Assembly: GCA_014872785.1 (NCBI GenBank)
Contig: WKFJ01000042.1
Span: 124,001-188,000 of the forward strand
Origin: Alteromonadaceae bacterium
GTDB taxonomy: Bacteria; Pseudomonadota; Gammaproteobacteria; Enterobacterales; Alteromonadaceae
Length of the DNA: 64,000 nt
Direction: 5' to 3'
Made by a program: the position numbers and the translations under genes. Under the pieces are notes generated by a model, which saw only the letters and a program-made list of their open reading frames with translations, was not told where the DNA came from and did no database searches. Of this stretch, positions 48,455-56,459 are shown piece by piece (position 1 is the first letter of the stretch; each line of letters opens with the position of its first letter).

Positions 48455-51395
48455 ACTGTGTACAAGACGACAAGTGTTGCTTGTTAACCGATGGCTCTGT
48501 TGGGTCGCGGCGTATATCCTGGTAGCCCTTTCTCTTACTAGTTTCTCTGTTCATGCTGACGATAATCAAATTAACAAACTTGTCGCTGAAGCTGAGCAAT
48601 ACAGGCGCTTAGGTTTTGTATTTCAAGCAGAGGCCAAATTAAATCGCGCACTTGCCCTTACCGAGCCAAAAAGTAAGGCACATACTCTCGTTGCAGGCTT
48701 ACAAGGCAATTTATTAATTCAAAGGCGTCAGTACGATCAAGCCTATTTGCTGCTAACTAAGACGTTGCAAATAGCCAGTAACAACAAATGGTACTTATTA
48801 GCTGGAGACCATGCCTATTATTTAGGTAACCTTTCAGTATCGAGAGCTAATGAAACCGCTGCCATAGGTTTTTACGAGCAAGCACTTGATTTTGCTACCT
48901 TGTCTAACGATACGGCCATGACCTTTTCAGCAAGCTTGAACCTCGCTCGTCTATCGCTTCCTAAAATGAATTTCAAGCAGGCATTTGGCTCGTTAGAGTC
49001 ACTGGCGAGCATCCTAGGTCAGCGCTATGACACTACTATGGCGATAGCATTAGCAGAACTGGTTGTTGGTCAGTTGCAATACACCACTTCTGAGGAGCAA
49101 GCAAACAAATTAGTTGAGTTTGGGTATGTCATATTAGCCAGATTACAAGCGAGTTTTAGCTCTAACAGTCCGAGACAAAACGCAGAAATACAAGGGCAAT
49201 TAGGTAAGCTGTACGGTTTCAAAAAGCGTTATGCTGACGCAACCCAACACCTACAAGCGGCCATTCATTTTGCACAACAAAAAGGTGACAAAGACCTGCT
49301 GTATCGCTTCGAGTGGGAACTGGCTAACCTTATGCTTGCCCAAAATAATTCGGATTACGCGATTGCTTCTTTACGCCGAGCAGTAAAACATTTAGAGGCC
49401 ATAAGACAGGACATTCCCGTACAATATAGTCAGGGCAAATCATCATTTAGAGAGACGCTGGAACCACTTTATACTCAGCTCGCTGATTTGCTACTGCAAC
49501 AAGCAAAATCCGCGTCAGAAGCCCAACAACAGGCGTTTTTACAAGAGGCTCGTGAAACCATTGAGCTAGTTAAAAGATCGGAGTTGGAAGATTATTTCGC
49601 CAACCGCTGCACATTTGAAAGCGCGAAGGAACAATTGCTGGAAGATCTCGCCACAGATGTCGCTGCCGTTTACCCCATCATGCTCGACGACAGGCTAGAA
49701 ATTCTGGTCAGTGTTGGCGCTCGTATTCACCAACATATAGTGCCGGTATCCAAACAGCAACTGTCTGACTATGCCCATCGTACCGCAGCCAGCTTGCGTT
49801 CGTTTGACCCAAACTACGATAAACTTGCTGAGCAATTTTATCAGTGGTTGATCGCGCCCATCGAGAACACACTAACCGAATATCAGATCAACACACTGAT
49901 TTATTTACCAGATGGTGCCTTGCGTCTTGTACCCCTTTCCAGTTTAAGCAGTGGCGGCCGACCGCTTATTTTCGATTATGCTGTTGTCACCTCGCCAGGG
50001 TTAAGTCTATTTGATATCTCTGAAAAACCTAAGCAAGACATGAACGTGCTATTGGCAGGTCTGAGTGAGCCTGGTCCGGTGGTTAGCCATGTTGGGAAGC
50101 GAATTTATTCAGCACTCGATGCTGCTACTGACAAGCAACTACAAAATAGAATTGAGTATGCGCAGCAAGCGAGCTACCTGACCCCGTCCTCGAAAGCCTC
50201 CGAAATTATCAATAATAACCGTCGCAAATTGCGCATCGTGTCCAAAACACCTGTTGAATATGCCCGCTCTAAGACTGCTAGCTCAGATTCAGCACTTAAC
50301 ATTGTTAATAAGATTCCTGTTGAAGCCGGATTACGCCGCATGTCCATGCAACGACATCAAAAAAGATTTCAACATCAGTTAGTTGCTGTAAATACAGATA
50401 AAAGTACGAATGGGTCACTCAAAATTGTTGCTAAATACACCCCCAATTCATCTGTCACAGATATCACTATGCGAAGACTCTCTATGTCGCGCCAGAACAA
50501 ACGTCAGCAAAGAGGCAAATCGGGTAACGAAACAACGGCGCATAAACAACTGAAAATCGTCAACAAACGTCCTGTTTTACTAGCTTCTAGTGATAATTTA
50601 CGAGCTCGCTTTAGATCAGTTGAAAACGTATCTGAACCAAGATCTTTTTCTGAGAAGGGTTCACTTAGGATCAAATCGAAACGGCCAGTTATGGTAGCAG
50701 CGGTTCAGAGTAAGCACTCCAATATTGCCAGCACAGCAACACGAGAAATGGGCTCCACTAAGCTGCGCATTATCAATAAGCAATCCTCTATTTGGGGGCA
50801 AGACGAGCTGACCACGAGACAATTGGATAAATTGAAACAACGACTGCGCCTTCCTGGAGTGACTGAAGAGATTAATCATATCGCTTCGCTATACCAGCAT
50901 ACCGCCTTAACTGACGCTAATTTCCAAAAAGCAGAATTCGAATCGGAGATCTTGAACGCGCGCTATGACATAGTACATATCGCCTCACATGGTGTGTTCG
51001 GAGACTCAGCACAAAACAGTTTCATTATGACATTTGACGAGCTGCTCACCATGGAGCAACTTGAAACCCTATTGGTGAATGAGAAGTTTCAAAAAGCCCC
51101 TATTGAATTACTCACACTTAGCGCCTGTCAGACCGCTGAAGGCGACGACAGAGCACCACTTGGCATCAGCGGCATAGCGTTAAGAGCGAAAGTACGCAGT
51201 GCGCTGGGCGCACTTTGGGCTGTATCTGATGAAGCGACAGTTGAACTAATGAATCGTTTCTATGCAAATTTGCGAACACCAGGAATCAGCAAAGCTGAAG
51301 CACTGCGCCAAGCTCAGGCAAGTATGTTGCAAGAGCCCAAATACCAACATCCATTCTTTTGGTCAGCCTTTGTTCTGATCGGAAACTGGTTATAA
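48441..51395 (+). CDS. Exported TPR-CHAT caspase-like protease with a repeat-bearing insertion
   Basis: 984 residues from GTG 48441 with GAGG 7 nt before, overlapping tpsB by 14 nt. A long signal peptide (cleavage near VHA-40) predicts export. Residues about 45-380 are tetratricopeptide helices. The CHAT domain begins at about 390 (LIYLPDGALRLVPLSSLSS), is broken after LLAGLSEPGP at about 541 and resumes at about 804 (LPGVTEEINHIASLY). The dyad is His850 in HIASHGVFG and Cys896 in LSACQTAEGD; the end is HPFFWSAFVLIGNWL. The insertion (about 541-804) is basic and contains six copies of an L-[RKN]-I-V-[NSA]-K-x-P-V motif at residues 596, 618, 659, 703, 741 and 774. CHAT proteins are cysteine proteases of clan CD; substrate and role here are unknown. 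Confidence 0.9.
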   Translation: MRYSRLCTRRQVLLVNRWLCWVAAYILVALSLTSFSVHADDNQINKLVAEAEQYRRLGFVFQAEAKLNRALALTEPKSKAHTLVAGLQGNLLIQRRQYDQAYLLLTKTLQIASNNKWYLLAGDHAYYLGNLSVSRANETAAIGFYEQALDFATLSNDTAMTFSASLNLARLSLPKMNFKQAFGSLESLASILGQRYDTTMAIALAELVVGQLQYTTSEEQANKLVEFGYVILARLQASFSSNSPRQNAEIQGQLGKLYGFKKRYADATQHLQAAIHFAQQKGDKDLLYRFEWELANLMLAQNNSDYAIASLRRAVKHLEAIRQDIPVQYSQGKSSFRETLEPLYTQLADLLLQQAKSASEAQQQAFLQEARETIELVKRSELEDYFANRCTFESAKEQLLEDLATDVAAVYPIMLDDRLEILVSVGARIHQHIVPVSKQQLSDYAHRTAASLRSFDPNYDKLAEQFYQWLIAPIENTLTEYQINTLIYLPDGALRLVPLSSLSSGGRPLIFDYAVVTSPGLSLFDISEKPKQDMNVLLAGLSEPGPVVSHVGKRIYSALDAATDKQLQNRIEYAQQASYLTPSSKASEIINNNRRKLRIVSKTPVEYARSKTASSDSALNIVNKIPVEAGLRRMSMQRHQKRFQHQLVAVNTDKSTNGSLKIVAKYTPNSSVTDITMRRLSMSRQNKRQQRGKSGNETTAHKQLKIVNKRPVLLASSDNLRARFRSVENVSEPRSFSEKGSLRIKSKRPVMVAAVQSKHSNIASTATREMGSTKLRIINKQSSIWGQDELTTRQLDKLKQRLRLPGVTEEINHIASLYQHTALTDANFQKAEFESEILNARYDIVHIASHGVFGDSAQNSFIMTFDELLTMEQLETLLVNEKFQKAPIELLTLSACQTAEGDDRAPLGISGIALRAKVRSALGALWAVSDEATVELMNRFYANLRTPGISKAEALRQAQASMLQEPKYQHPFFWSAFVLIGNWL
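50226..50780 (+). repeat. Six coding repeats within the CHAT insertion
   Basis: Codon starts of the six copies: 50226 (KLRIVSKTPV), 50292 (ALNIVNKIPV), 50415 (SLKIVAKYTP), 50547 (QLKIVNKRPV), 50661 (SLRIKSKRPV) and 50760 (KLRIINKQSS). Intervals are 22, 41, 44, 38 and 33 residues, with Ser/Arg/Gln-rich, probably disordered sequence between them (such as RRMSMQRHQKR and RRLSMSRQNKR). The last copy is degenerate. Confidence 0.85.
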
Positions 51396-51429
51396 TTTTT
51401 CAACCTTGTTGCATTTAGGAGGTTAGAAC

Positions 51430-52206
51430 ATGAACACGGCAAAACACAGAGTTGCGCGTTCACTAGTGAAATATTTAGCTCAACTTAGCTTGGTCGGTGC
51501 GGCTACCATGTCGATGACTTGGAGTGCCCTGGCTTCGGCGGAACAAACGTTAACCATTGTACCTGAACGCAGCAAGGGACTAGTAAATGTTGCTCAGTCG
51601 AACAAGTTGGAAGCTAACGCCAGCGTCACCATGCAAGCTAAAGGTCGTTTGTGGGCAGTACAACAAGGTGCCGAATCCGATTACAACGTTATTTGTATGA
51701 ATCAATCCACAAGTAGTCTAGAGGTGATTAACAGCAATGCCGAAATGCCTTGGCTTGCCCCAAATAGTAGTCACTCGTGTGGTAGACCAAAATCAAACGT
51801 CTATTCTTGTCATGATAGCAATGCCAAACCAGCTCTTATTTGTAGAACCCAGCAAGTCGCTAAAACAACCAGTGGCGGCGGTATAACTGATATGACTGCG
51901 GTGGCACTTCGGTCTGTTGATATGTCTGACGACACCTTTTTTAGAATCGCCGATCAGATTATGGCGGAGCACCAAATTCACTTTGATTTGTGCTCCGATC
52001 TTCACGGAGAACATGAGAGGGGCGGCATTGCCTTCACCATACAAGCCGAAGGCGACATTAATAACATCGAAATCATCACAGATGGTGAACTCGCAACACC
52101 AAGTGAGTCAAAAGCTTATGCGCAATGCGTGGCGCAAGCGATAGAACTTTGGCAATTCCCGTCTCTAGATTACATCTATGAGATGGAATACTCCTTCGCG
52201 AACTAA
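51430..52206 (+). CDS. Exported protein with AgmX/TonB-like C-terminal domain
   Basis: 258 residues, ATG preceded by TAGGAGGT at 7 nt. A signal peptide (core about 18-30, cleavage near LASA) predicts export to the periplasm. Residues about 45-150 are not recognised; they contain several Cys, which may form disulfides in ESDYNVICMNQSTS, SHSCGRPKSNVYSCHDS and ALICRTQQ. The C-terminal part (about 175-258) resembles the AgmX/PglI-type C-terminal domain related to TonB: GGIAFTIQAEGDINNIEI, CVAQAIELWQFPSL. It is the last gene of the tpsA-tpsB-CHAT operon and is probably functionally linked to it. Confidence 0.65.
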   Translation: MNTAKHRVARSLVKYLAQLSLVGAATMSMTWSALASAEQTLTIVPERSKGLVNVAQSNKLEANASVTMQAKGRLWAVQQGAESDYNVICMNQSTSSLEVINSNAEMPWLAPNSSHSCGRPKSNVYSCHDSNAKPALICRTQQVAKTTSGGGITDMTAVALRSVDMSDDTFFRIADQIMAEHQIHFDLCSDLHGEHERGGIAFTIQAEGDINNIEIITDGELATPSESKAYAQCVAQAIELWQFPSLDYIYEMEYSFAN

Positions 52207-52215
52207 GATGGCCAT

Positions 52216-52254
52216 AGAAATCGCCTTTTCATATTAGCTGAATTGGCGATTTCT
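52216..52254. repeat. Perfect 10-bp inverted repeat, 3' of the CHAT operon
   Basis: AGAAATCGCC (52216-52225) and GGCGATTTCT (52245-52254) with a 19-nt loop lie 10 nt after the last operon gene and overlap the end of the pseudogene. A hairpin without T-run; possible convergent 3'-end structure. Confidence 0.4.
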
Positions 52255-52626
52255 GAATGTACTACTTATCGCGATTGACAATCTGCAAGCAACGATTAGA
52301 ACACCCATCGCAACATCAATCCAAAACAACTTTAACAAAAATTGATTCACAGGTTCGCTTAGAGTAACAAGCAATACGAAGCTGAGCATGCTGGTAAGCA
52401 ACAAGTAAAAAGCGACATCATGATTTTTTCTAAAGAGTAAATAGAACGCCGCGGCTCCCAATATTCCGAATAGAATGGCTCGATGCTGCAACAAAACCAA
52501 TAGATTTACATCAACGTTTTGAAGTCCTTAAGCCCCTGTGACACCGCCGGGTAGGAATGGTGCAAGTACTGGCAAAAAGTTAACCACTCCTGCCAACCAC
52601 AAACCCCATCTAAACAAACTAGTCAT
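52234..52626 (-). pseudogene. Small membrane-protein gene interrupted by one stop codon
   Basis: ATG 52626, with CGGAG 7 nt upstream, opens a reading frame (MTSLFRWGLWLAGVVNFLPV...) that meets TAA (52528-52530) at codon 33. The same frame continues without shift as GLQNVDVNLLVLLQHRAILF and further helices to 52234. Together they would give about 130 residues with four membrane segments, matching in outline a family of small DoxX-sized inner-membrane proteins. A point mutation creating the stop is the simplest explanation; a sequencing error or readthrough are alternatives. The downstream part has only a TTG without ribosome binding site, so it is unlikely to be translated alone. Confidence 0.7.
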
Positions 52627-52874
52627 GTTTATCTCCGAGTACTAAGACAATTACTTTTATAACTAAGATGCTCTGATAATGTTTGCGCTTTTTGTGTTCG
52701 CTGGACTAAACCTACTATTGTTGTGCTGCTGGAAATTCAAACAATTGCAATAAAGTTGGAAAAAACTCGCATTAGGTAAGAAATAACGCCAGATTTAACA
52801 ACTTCTTAAAAGAACTGATGCGGTAAACCTGATAAACTCTGCAACCTTTTGTTACAACTGTTGGTGAAAACCTT

Positions 52875-54440
52875 ATGTTTGATTTAATAACCAGCAAAGA
52901 CAGTAATGTCAAAAATGACGTTTTGTCTGGCATAACAGTAGCGCTGGCGCTAGTTCCAGAAGCTGTCGCGTTTGCATTTGTTGCCGGTGTTGAGCCGATG
53001 GTGGGTTTATATGCCGCCTTTATGATGGGCTTAATCACTTCAGCAATAGGCGGTCGTCCTGGCATGATTTCTGGTGCAACCGGTGCAATGGCAGTAGTCA
53101 TGGTGGCACTTGTTGCAACACACGGTGTGCAATACCTCTTCGCAGCAGTGCTTTTGGCCGGTTTGCTACAAATTTTGGCCGGCGTGTTTAGGCTGGGTAA
53201 GTTTATAAGACTGGTGCCCTACCCGGTTATGCTGGGTTTTGTGAATGGTCTTGCCATCGTTATCTTCCTTGCACAATTAGGGCAGTTTAAAATATTAGAT
53301 ACCTCGGGCATGCAAGTTTGGATGCAGGGCAATCTGCTCTATCTAATGCTGGGTCTTACCTTTTTGACGATGGCAATTATCTTCTTTTTACCAAAGCTGA
53401 CCACTGCGGTACCTGCATCACTTGTTGCAATTTTAACAGTCACCGGACTTGTGCACGGTTTAGATCTCGAAGCGCGTTCCGTTATCGATTTCGTAAGAGA
53501 CATGGTGCCAGCTAACCAGCGTGATACCGTCACATTGGCTGGTGAACTGCCCTCATTTGCAATTCCTGTGGTACCGTTTACATGGGAAACCTTCATGATT
53601 ATTCTGCCTACGTCCATTATCTTGGCATTAGTCGGTTTGATTGAATCACTACTTACCCTTTCGCTAATTGATGACCTTACTGATACACGTGGTCGCGGCA
53701 ATAAAGAATGTATTGGCCAAGGTGTTGCAAATACCGTGAATGGTTTCTTTGGTGGTATGGGCGGTTGTGCCATGATTGGTCAGAGTATGATTAACATCAA
53801 TTCTGGAGGTCGTGGTCGTTTATCGGGTATCACCGCTGCGCTGGTGCTATTGGCCTTTATCTTATTCGCCGCCCCGCTAATTGAAATGATCCCCTTGGCA
53901 GCACTGGTTGGTGTGATGTTTATGGTGGTTATCGGCACCTTTGAATGGGCTTCTTTCAAAATTATCCGTGGTGTTAATAAAGAAGACGCCTTTGTGCTTT
54001 TCGCCGTAACTGCTATCACAGTTATCGCTGACTTGGCAGTCGCAGTGGTCGTTGGGGTTATCATGTCAGCACTGGTCTTCGCATGGAAACACGCAACTCA
54101 CATTCACGCACGTACTCATACTGATAAAGACGGATGGAAAGTCTATGAGTTAGAAGGACCTCTGTTCTTCGGCTCGGTATTACATTTTAGGGAACTATTC
54201 GATCCTGCCAACGATCCTCAGGATGTGGTGCTAGACTTCAATGAATCGCGTATTTGGGATTCATCCGGTCTTGATGCGATTGATAATCTTGCGGATAAAT
54301 ACACACAAAATGGCAAAAAACTTCATATAAGACACATCAGTGAAGAATGCCGAGATTTGTTAACCAAAGCTCAGAAATACGTTGAGATGAACGTGAATGA
54401 AGATCCTCGTTACCATATTGCGAGTGACAAGCTAGGTTAA
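52875..54440 (+). CDS. SulP-family inorganic anion transporter with STAS domain
   Basis: 521 residues. Ten or more membrane helices (about 15-405) with the SulP start region [42 protein letters not shown] and [11 protein letters not shown], then a cytoplasmic STAS domain (about 420-515; [35 protein letters not shown]). SulP members carry sulfate, bicarbonate or other anions; the substrate is not determinable. Bicarbonate carriers of the BicA type have this length, which makes that a possibility in a marine organism. Closed by a strong terminator. Confidence 0.93.
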   Translation: MFDLITSKDSNVKNDVLSGITVALALVPEAVAFAFVAGVEPMVGLYAAFMMGLITSAIGGRPGMISGATGAMAVVMVALVATHGVQYLFAAVLLAGLLQILAGVFRLGKFIRLVPYPVMLGFVNGLAIVIFLAQLGQFKILDTSGMQVWMQGNLLYLMLGLTFLTMAIIFFLPKLTTAVPASLVAILTVTGLVHGLDLEARSVIDFVRDMVPANQRDTVTLAGELPSFAIPVVPFTWETFMIILPTSIILALVGLIESLLTLSLIDDLTDTRGRGNKECIGQGVANTVNGFFGGMGGCAMIGQSMININSGGRGRLSGITAALVLLAFILFAAPLIEMIPLAALVGVMFMVVIGTFEWASFKIIRGVNKEDAFVLFAVTAITVIADLAVAVVVGVIMSALVFAWKHATHIHARTHTDKDGWKVYELEGPLFFGSVLHFRELFDPANDPQDVVLDFNESRIWDSSGLDAIDNLADKYTQNGKKLHIRHISEECRDLLTKAQKYVEMNVNEDPRYHIASDKLG

Positions 54441-54464
54441 GAACAACTTCTCACCATAAATTTG

Positions 54465-54488
54465 AAGCCCGCACATGCGGGCTTTTTT
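54465..54488 (+). terminator. Intrinsic terminator of the SulP gene
   Basis: AAGCCCGCA, CA, TGCGGGCTT then T-run; a 9-bp stem 24 nt after the stop. An upstream ATG inside this hairpin (54475) is the furthest possible start of the MarR frame and is rejected. Confidence 0.85.
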
Positions 54489-54526
54489 GTGCCGAGAAAA
54501 AAGACTTGCATCTGGCACGCCATTTT

Positions 54527-54566
54527 ATGTAAGTTATTACGTATCAATTTACGTAATAACTTACAT
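54527..54566. promoter_or_regulatory. Perfect 16-bp-arm inverted repeat before the MarR-GNAT gene
   Basis: ATGTAAGTTATTACGT (54527-54542) and ACGTAATAACTTACAT (54551-54566) are exact reverse complements around an 8-nt AATTT-containing spacer. It ends 13 bp before the chosen start codon. Its length and position suggest the autoregulatory operator of the MarR-type protein. Its outer 8 bp (ATGTAAGT/ACTTACAT) are also half-sites of the TetR operator at 8733 and 9346, perhaps by chance. Confidence 0.75.
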
Positions 54567-54579
54567 AGTTGTGAAAAAC

Positions 54580-55530
54580 ATGCAATCAATTGAAGATTTA
54601 GGGGAACTGTTCTTAGGTACTCGCCTCAAACGTTTGAGTGATACGCTCTATGACGAAGTTGATAAAATCTATGCCTCACTAGATATTCAACTGTCCTCCA
54701 GAATTACATCGCTGTTGTTTTTATTGCACCAACACGGCGATGCCAGTATCACCGAACTTGCGGATGCACTTGGCATTACTCACCCTGCCGTGAATCAAAT
54801 GAGTAAAAAGCTGATTACCTGGGATTATGTGAGTAACAAACCCCACCCAAAAGATGATCGCAAGCGTTTATTGACACTTACTAAAACTGGTCAGCAACTT
54901 ATTGACCGATTAATACCCATCTGGCAAGAGTTACGTGGCTGCCTAGACGAGATGTTAAGCAGCACCGAGCATTCGTTGCTAGCAAGTATTAGCAATCTTG
55001 AACAGCAAAACAAATCGGCCACGGTATCTGAGCGCGTACTCGCTAGGCAAAAACTCCGAGCTGCGGATGACGTGACAATTGAGCCGTTTAAGCCAGAATA
55101 CGCCAATGATTTCAAGAGGCTCAATGTCGAATGGCTTGAGAAATACTTTTATGTTGAGCAATACGACAACATGGTGTTATCAGATCCGCAAACTCATATC
55201 ATCGACAAAGGTGGCAGTATTTACTTCGCCATCTACAAGGGGGATGTCATCGGTACTGTGGCTTTAATGAAAGATGAACAACAGCGAGTTGAATTGACCA
55301 AAATGGCGGTCACAGAAAAATATCAGGGCTTGAAAGTTGGTAAGAAACTGATGTTGTTCGCCATTGAGAAGTTTAAAAGCTCTTCCGCGACATTATTGTT
55401 CTTAGAATCCAATAAGCGCTTAACACCTGCCATTACACTCTACGAAAAAATGGGATTTAAACACAAACCCAGTCCCACTAGCTCACATTACCAAAGGGCG
55501 GATTTATACATGGAATATGAGCCGGATTGA
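54580..55530 (+). CDS. MarR-GNAT fusion: HTH regulator with acetyltransferase domain
   Basis: 316 residues from ATG 54580 (MQSIEDLGELFLGTRLKRLS). A GTG at 54571 adds three residues; the ORF otherwise extends back to 54475 through the palindrome and terminator and is unlikely. Residues about 1-145 are a MarR winged helix (ASITELADALGITHPAVNQMSKKLI, KPHPKDDRKRLLTLTKTGQQL). Residues about 160-316 are a GNAT domain (VELTKMAVTEKYQGLKVGKKLM with the acetyl-CoA loop Q-x-x-x-G-K, then LLFLESNKRLTPAITLYEKMGF). Such bifunctional proteins are found across bacteria; the acetyl acceptor and target genes are unknown. Confidence 0.9.
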   Translation: MQSIEDLGELFLGTRLKRLSDTLYDEVDKIYASLDIQLSSRITSLLFLLHQHGDASITELADALGITHPAVNQMSKKLITWDYVSNKPHPKDDRKRLLTLTKTGQQLIDRLIPIWQELRGCLDEMLSSTEHSLLASISNLEQQNKSATVSERVLARQKLRAADDVTIEPFKPEYANDFKRLNVEWLEKYFYVEQYDNMVLSDPQTHIIDKGGSIYFAIYKGDVIGTVALMKDEQQRVELTKMAVTEKYQGLKVGKKLMLFAIEKFKSSSATLLFLESNKRLTPAITLYEKMGFKHKPSPTSSHYQRADLYMEYEPD

Positions 55531-55558
55531 GCCTTTTACAATTGTTGAAAAAACATAT

Positions 55559-56320
55559 CTATTGAGAAAATCGAGGTTCTGAGTTCGGCAACACATTATC
55601 AAGTAGCTGCTGGTAAGACTTTACTCTCGTCAACTTCTCGTGGGTATCCTTAATTTGGTCGGCAAACTTACTATCAAATTCAGGATGTGCAGCGAGGTAG
55701 ATTGAGGTATTGTCGGGCACTTCAATGGGCAACGGCCGCAAAAAGTCTGATTCATAGCCCAACATAGAAAGGATAATCGGCGTCAATGTAGATTCGTAAT
55801 AAACGAAGTCCACCATACCGGTTTCAGCCATTTTTACCAACTTTTGCGATGTCGCCACGGTCGTGAAATCTCGGTTTTCAATAAATCCGTGGTTAAGTAA
55901 GGTCTCATGAGTACTGGTACTGCGCACCACAGCCAACTTGTGTTGCCTAAGCTCGTTAAAGTTGTTCACAGAAATTGCGGGTCTATTCTTAGCCTGTGCA
56001 ATACCCAAGTTCAACTTAGCTAAATTAACTAGCCATTGATATTTAGTTTCTCGGCTGTCCATTCTGGAAATGGAGAAAACCAAACTATTGGGGTCTAAGT
56101 TAAATTGCCTGTGTGCTTGTGCCCAATTGGTGAGATGAATTTCATAAGGCAATCCTGAGGCCGCCATAAGCCGATCGACGACAGCAAAAGCCGAGCCTGT
56201 AATAGCTTCATTTTCATAGTATTGCAGACCGGGAGTAATGCCCGCATAAACTTTAAGCGTTGGTTGTTGTGCCGATGCCAACGTGCTTAGCAAAATCAGC
56301 ATTAACAACAAGATTCGCAT
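55559..56320 (-). CDS. Periplasmic solute-binding protein, family 3
   Basis: 253 residues with a signal peptide (cleavage near ASA-17). The SBP_bac_3 pattern is clear: LKVYAGITPGLQYYENEAITG, GSAFAVVDRLMAASGLPYEI, HRQFNLDPNSLVFSISRM, LRQHKLAVVRSTSTHETLL and MVDFVYYESTLTPIIL. Family members bind amino acids or act as sensors. There are no ABC transporter genes beside it, so the role is open. It is on the opposite strand to the MarR-GNAT gene and convergent with it (28 bp between stops). Confidence 0.85.
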   Translation of the reverse strand: MRILLLMLILLSTLASAQQPTLKVYAGITPGLQYYENEAITGSAFAVVDRLMAASGLPYEIHLTNWAQAHRQFNLDPNSLVFSISRMDSRETKYQWLVNLAKLNLGIAQAKNRPAISVNNFNELRQHKLAVVRSTSTHETLLNHGFIENRDFTTVATSQKLVKMAETGMVDFVYYESTLTPIILSMLGYESDFLRPLPIEVPDNTSIYLAAHPEFDSKFADQIKDTHEKLTRVKSYQQLLDNVLPNSEPRFSQ

Positions 56321-56421
56321 ACCCAGATTCCCCCGAACTGTTTCGCGTGCATTTCTACTACTAAAAAAACTATATAAGTGTTGTACAAGGATGCCATAAA
56401 CGCGAGGTAGCTATCAGACGT

Positions 56422-56448
56422 GATCCCTGACAATCAGTGTCAGGGATC
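56422..56448 (-). terminator. Perfect 11-bp hairpin after the aldehyde dehydrogenase gene
   Basis: GATCCCTGACA and TGTCAGGGATC, exact arms with a 5-nt loop, 11 nt past the ALDH stop on the minus strand. There is no clear T-run, so it may be a weak terminator or an mRNA-stabilising 3' hairpin. Confidence 0.55.
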
Positions 56449-56459
56449 TCCGACAAGTT

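Noticed and set aside
53339..54064. Antisense frames in the SulP gene
   Set aside because: Shadows of membrane-helix codons; low-complexity Ile/Thr/Ala composition.
54475..54579. 35-codon N-terminal extension of the MarR-GNAT frame
   Set aside because: It would begin inside the SulP terminator and translate through the palindrome; family proteins start near MQSIEDLG.
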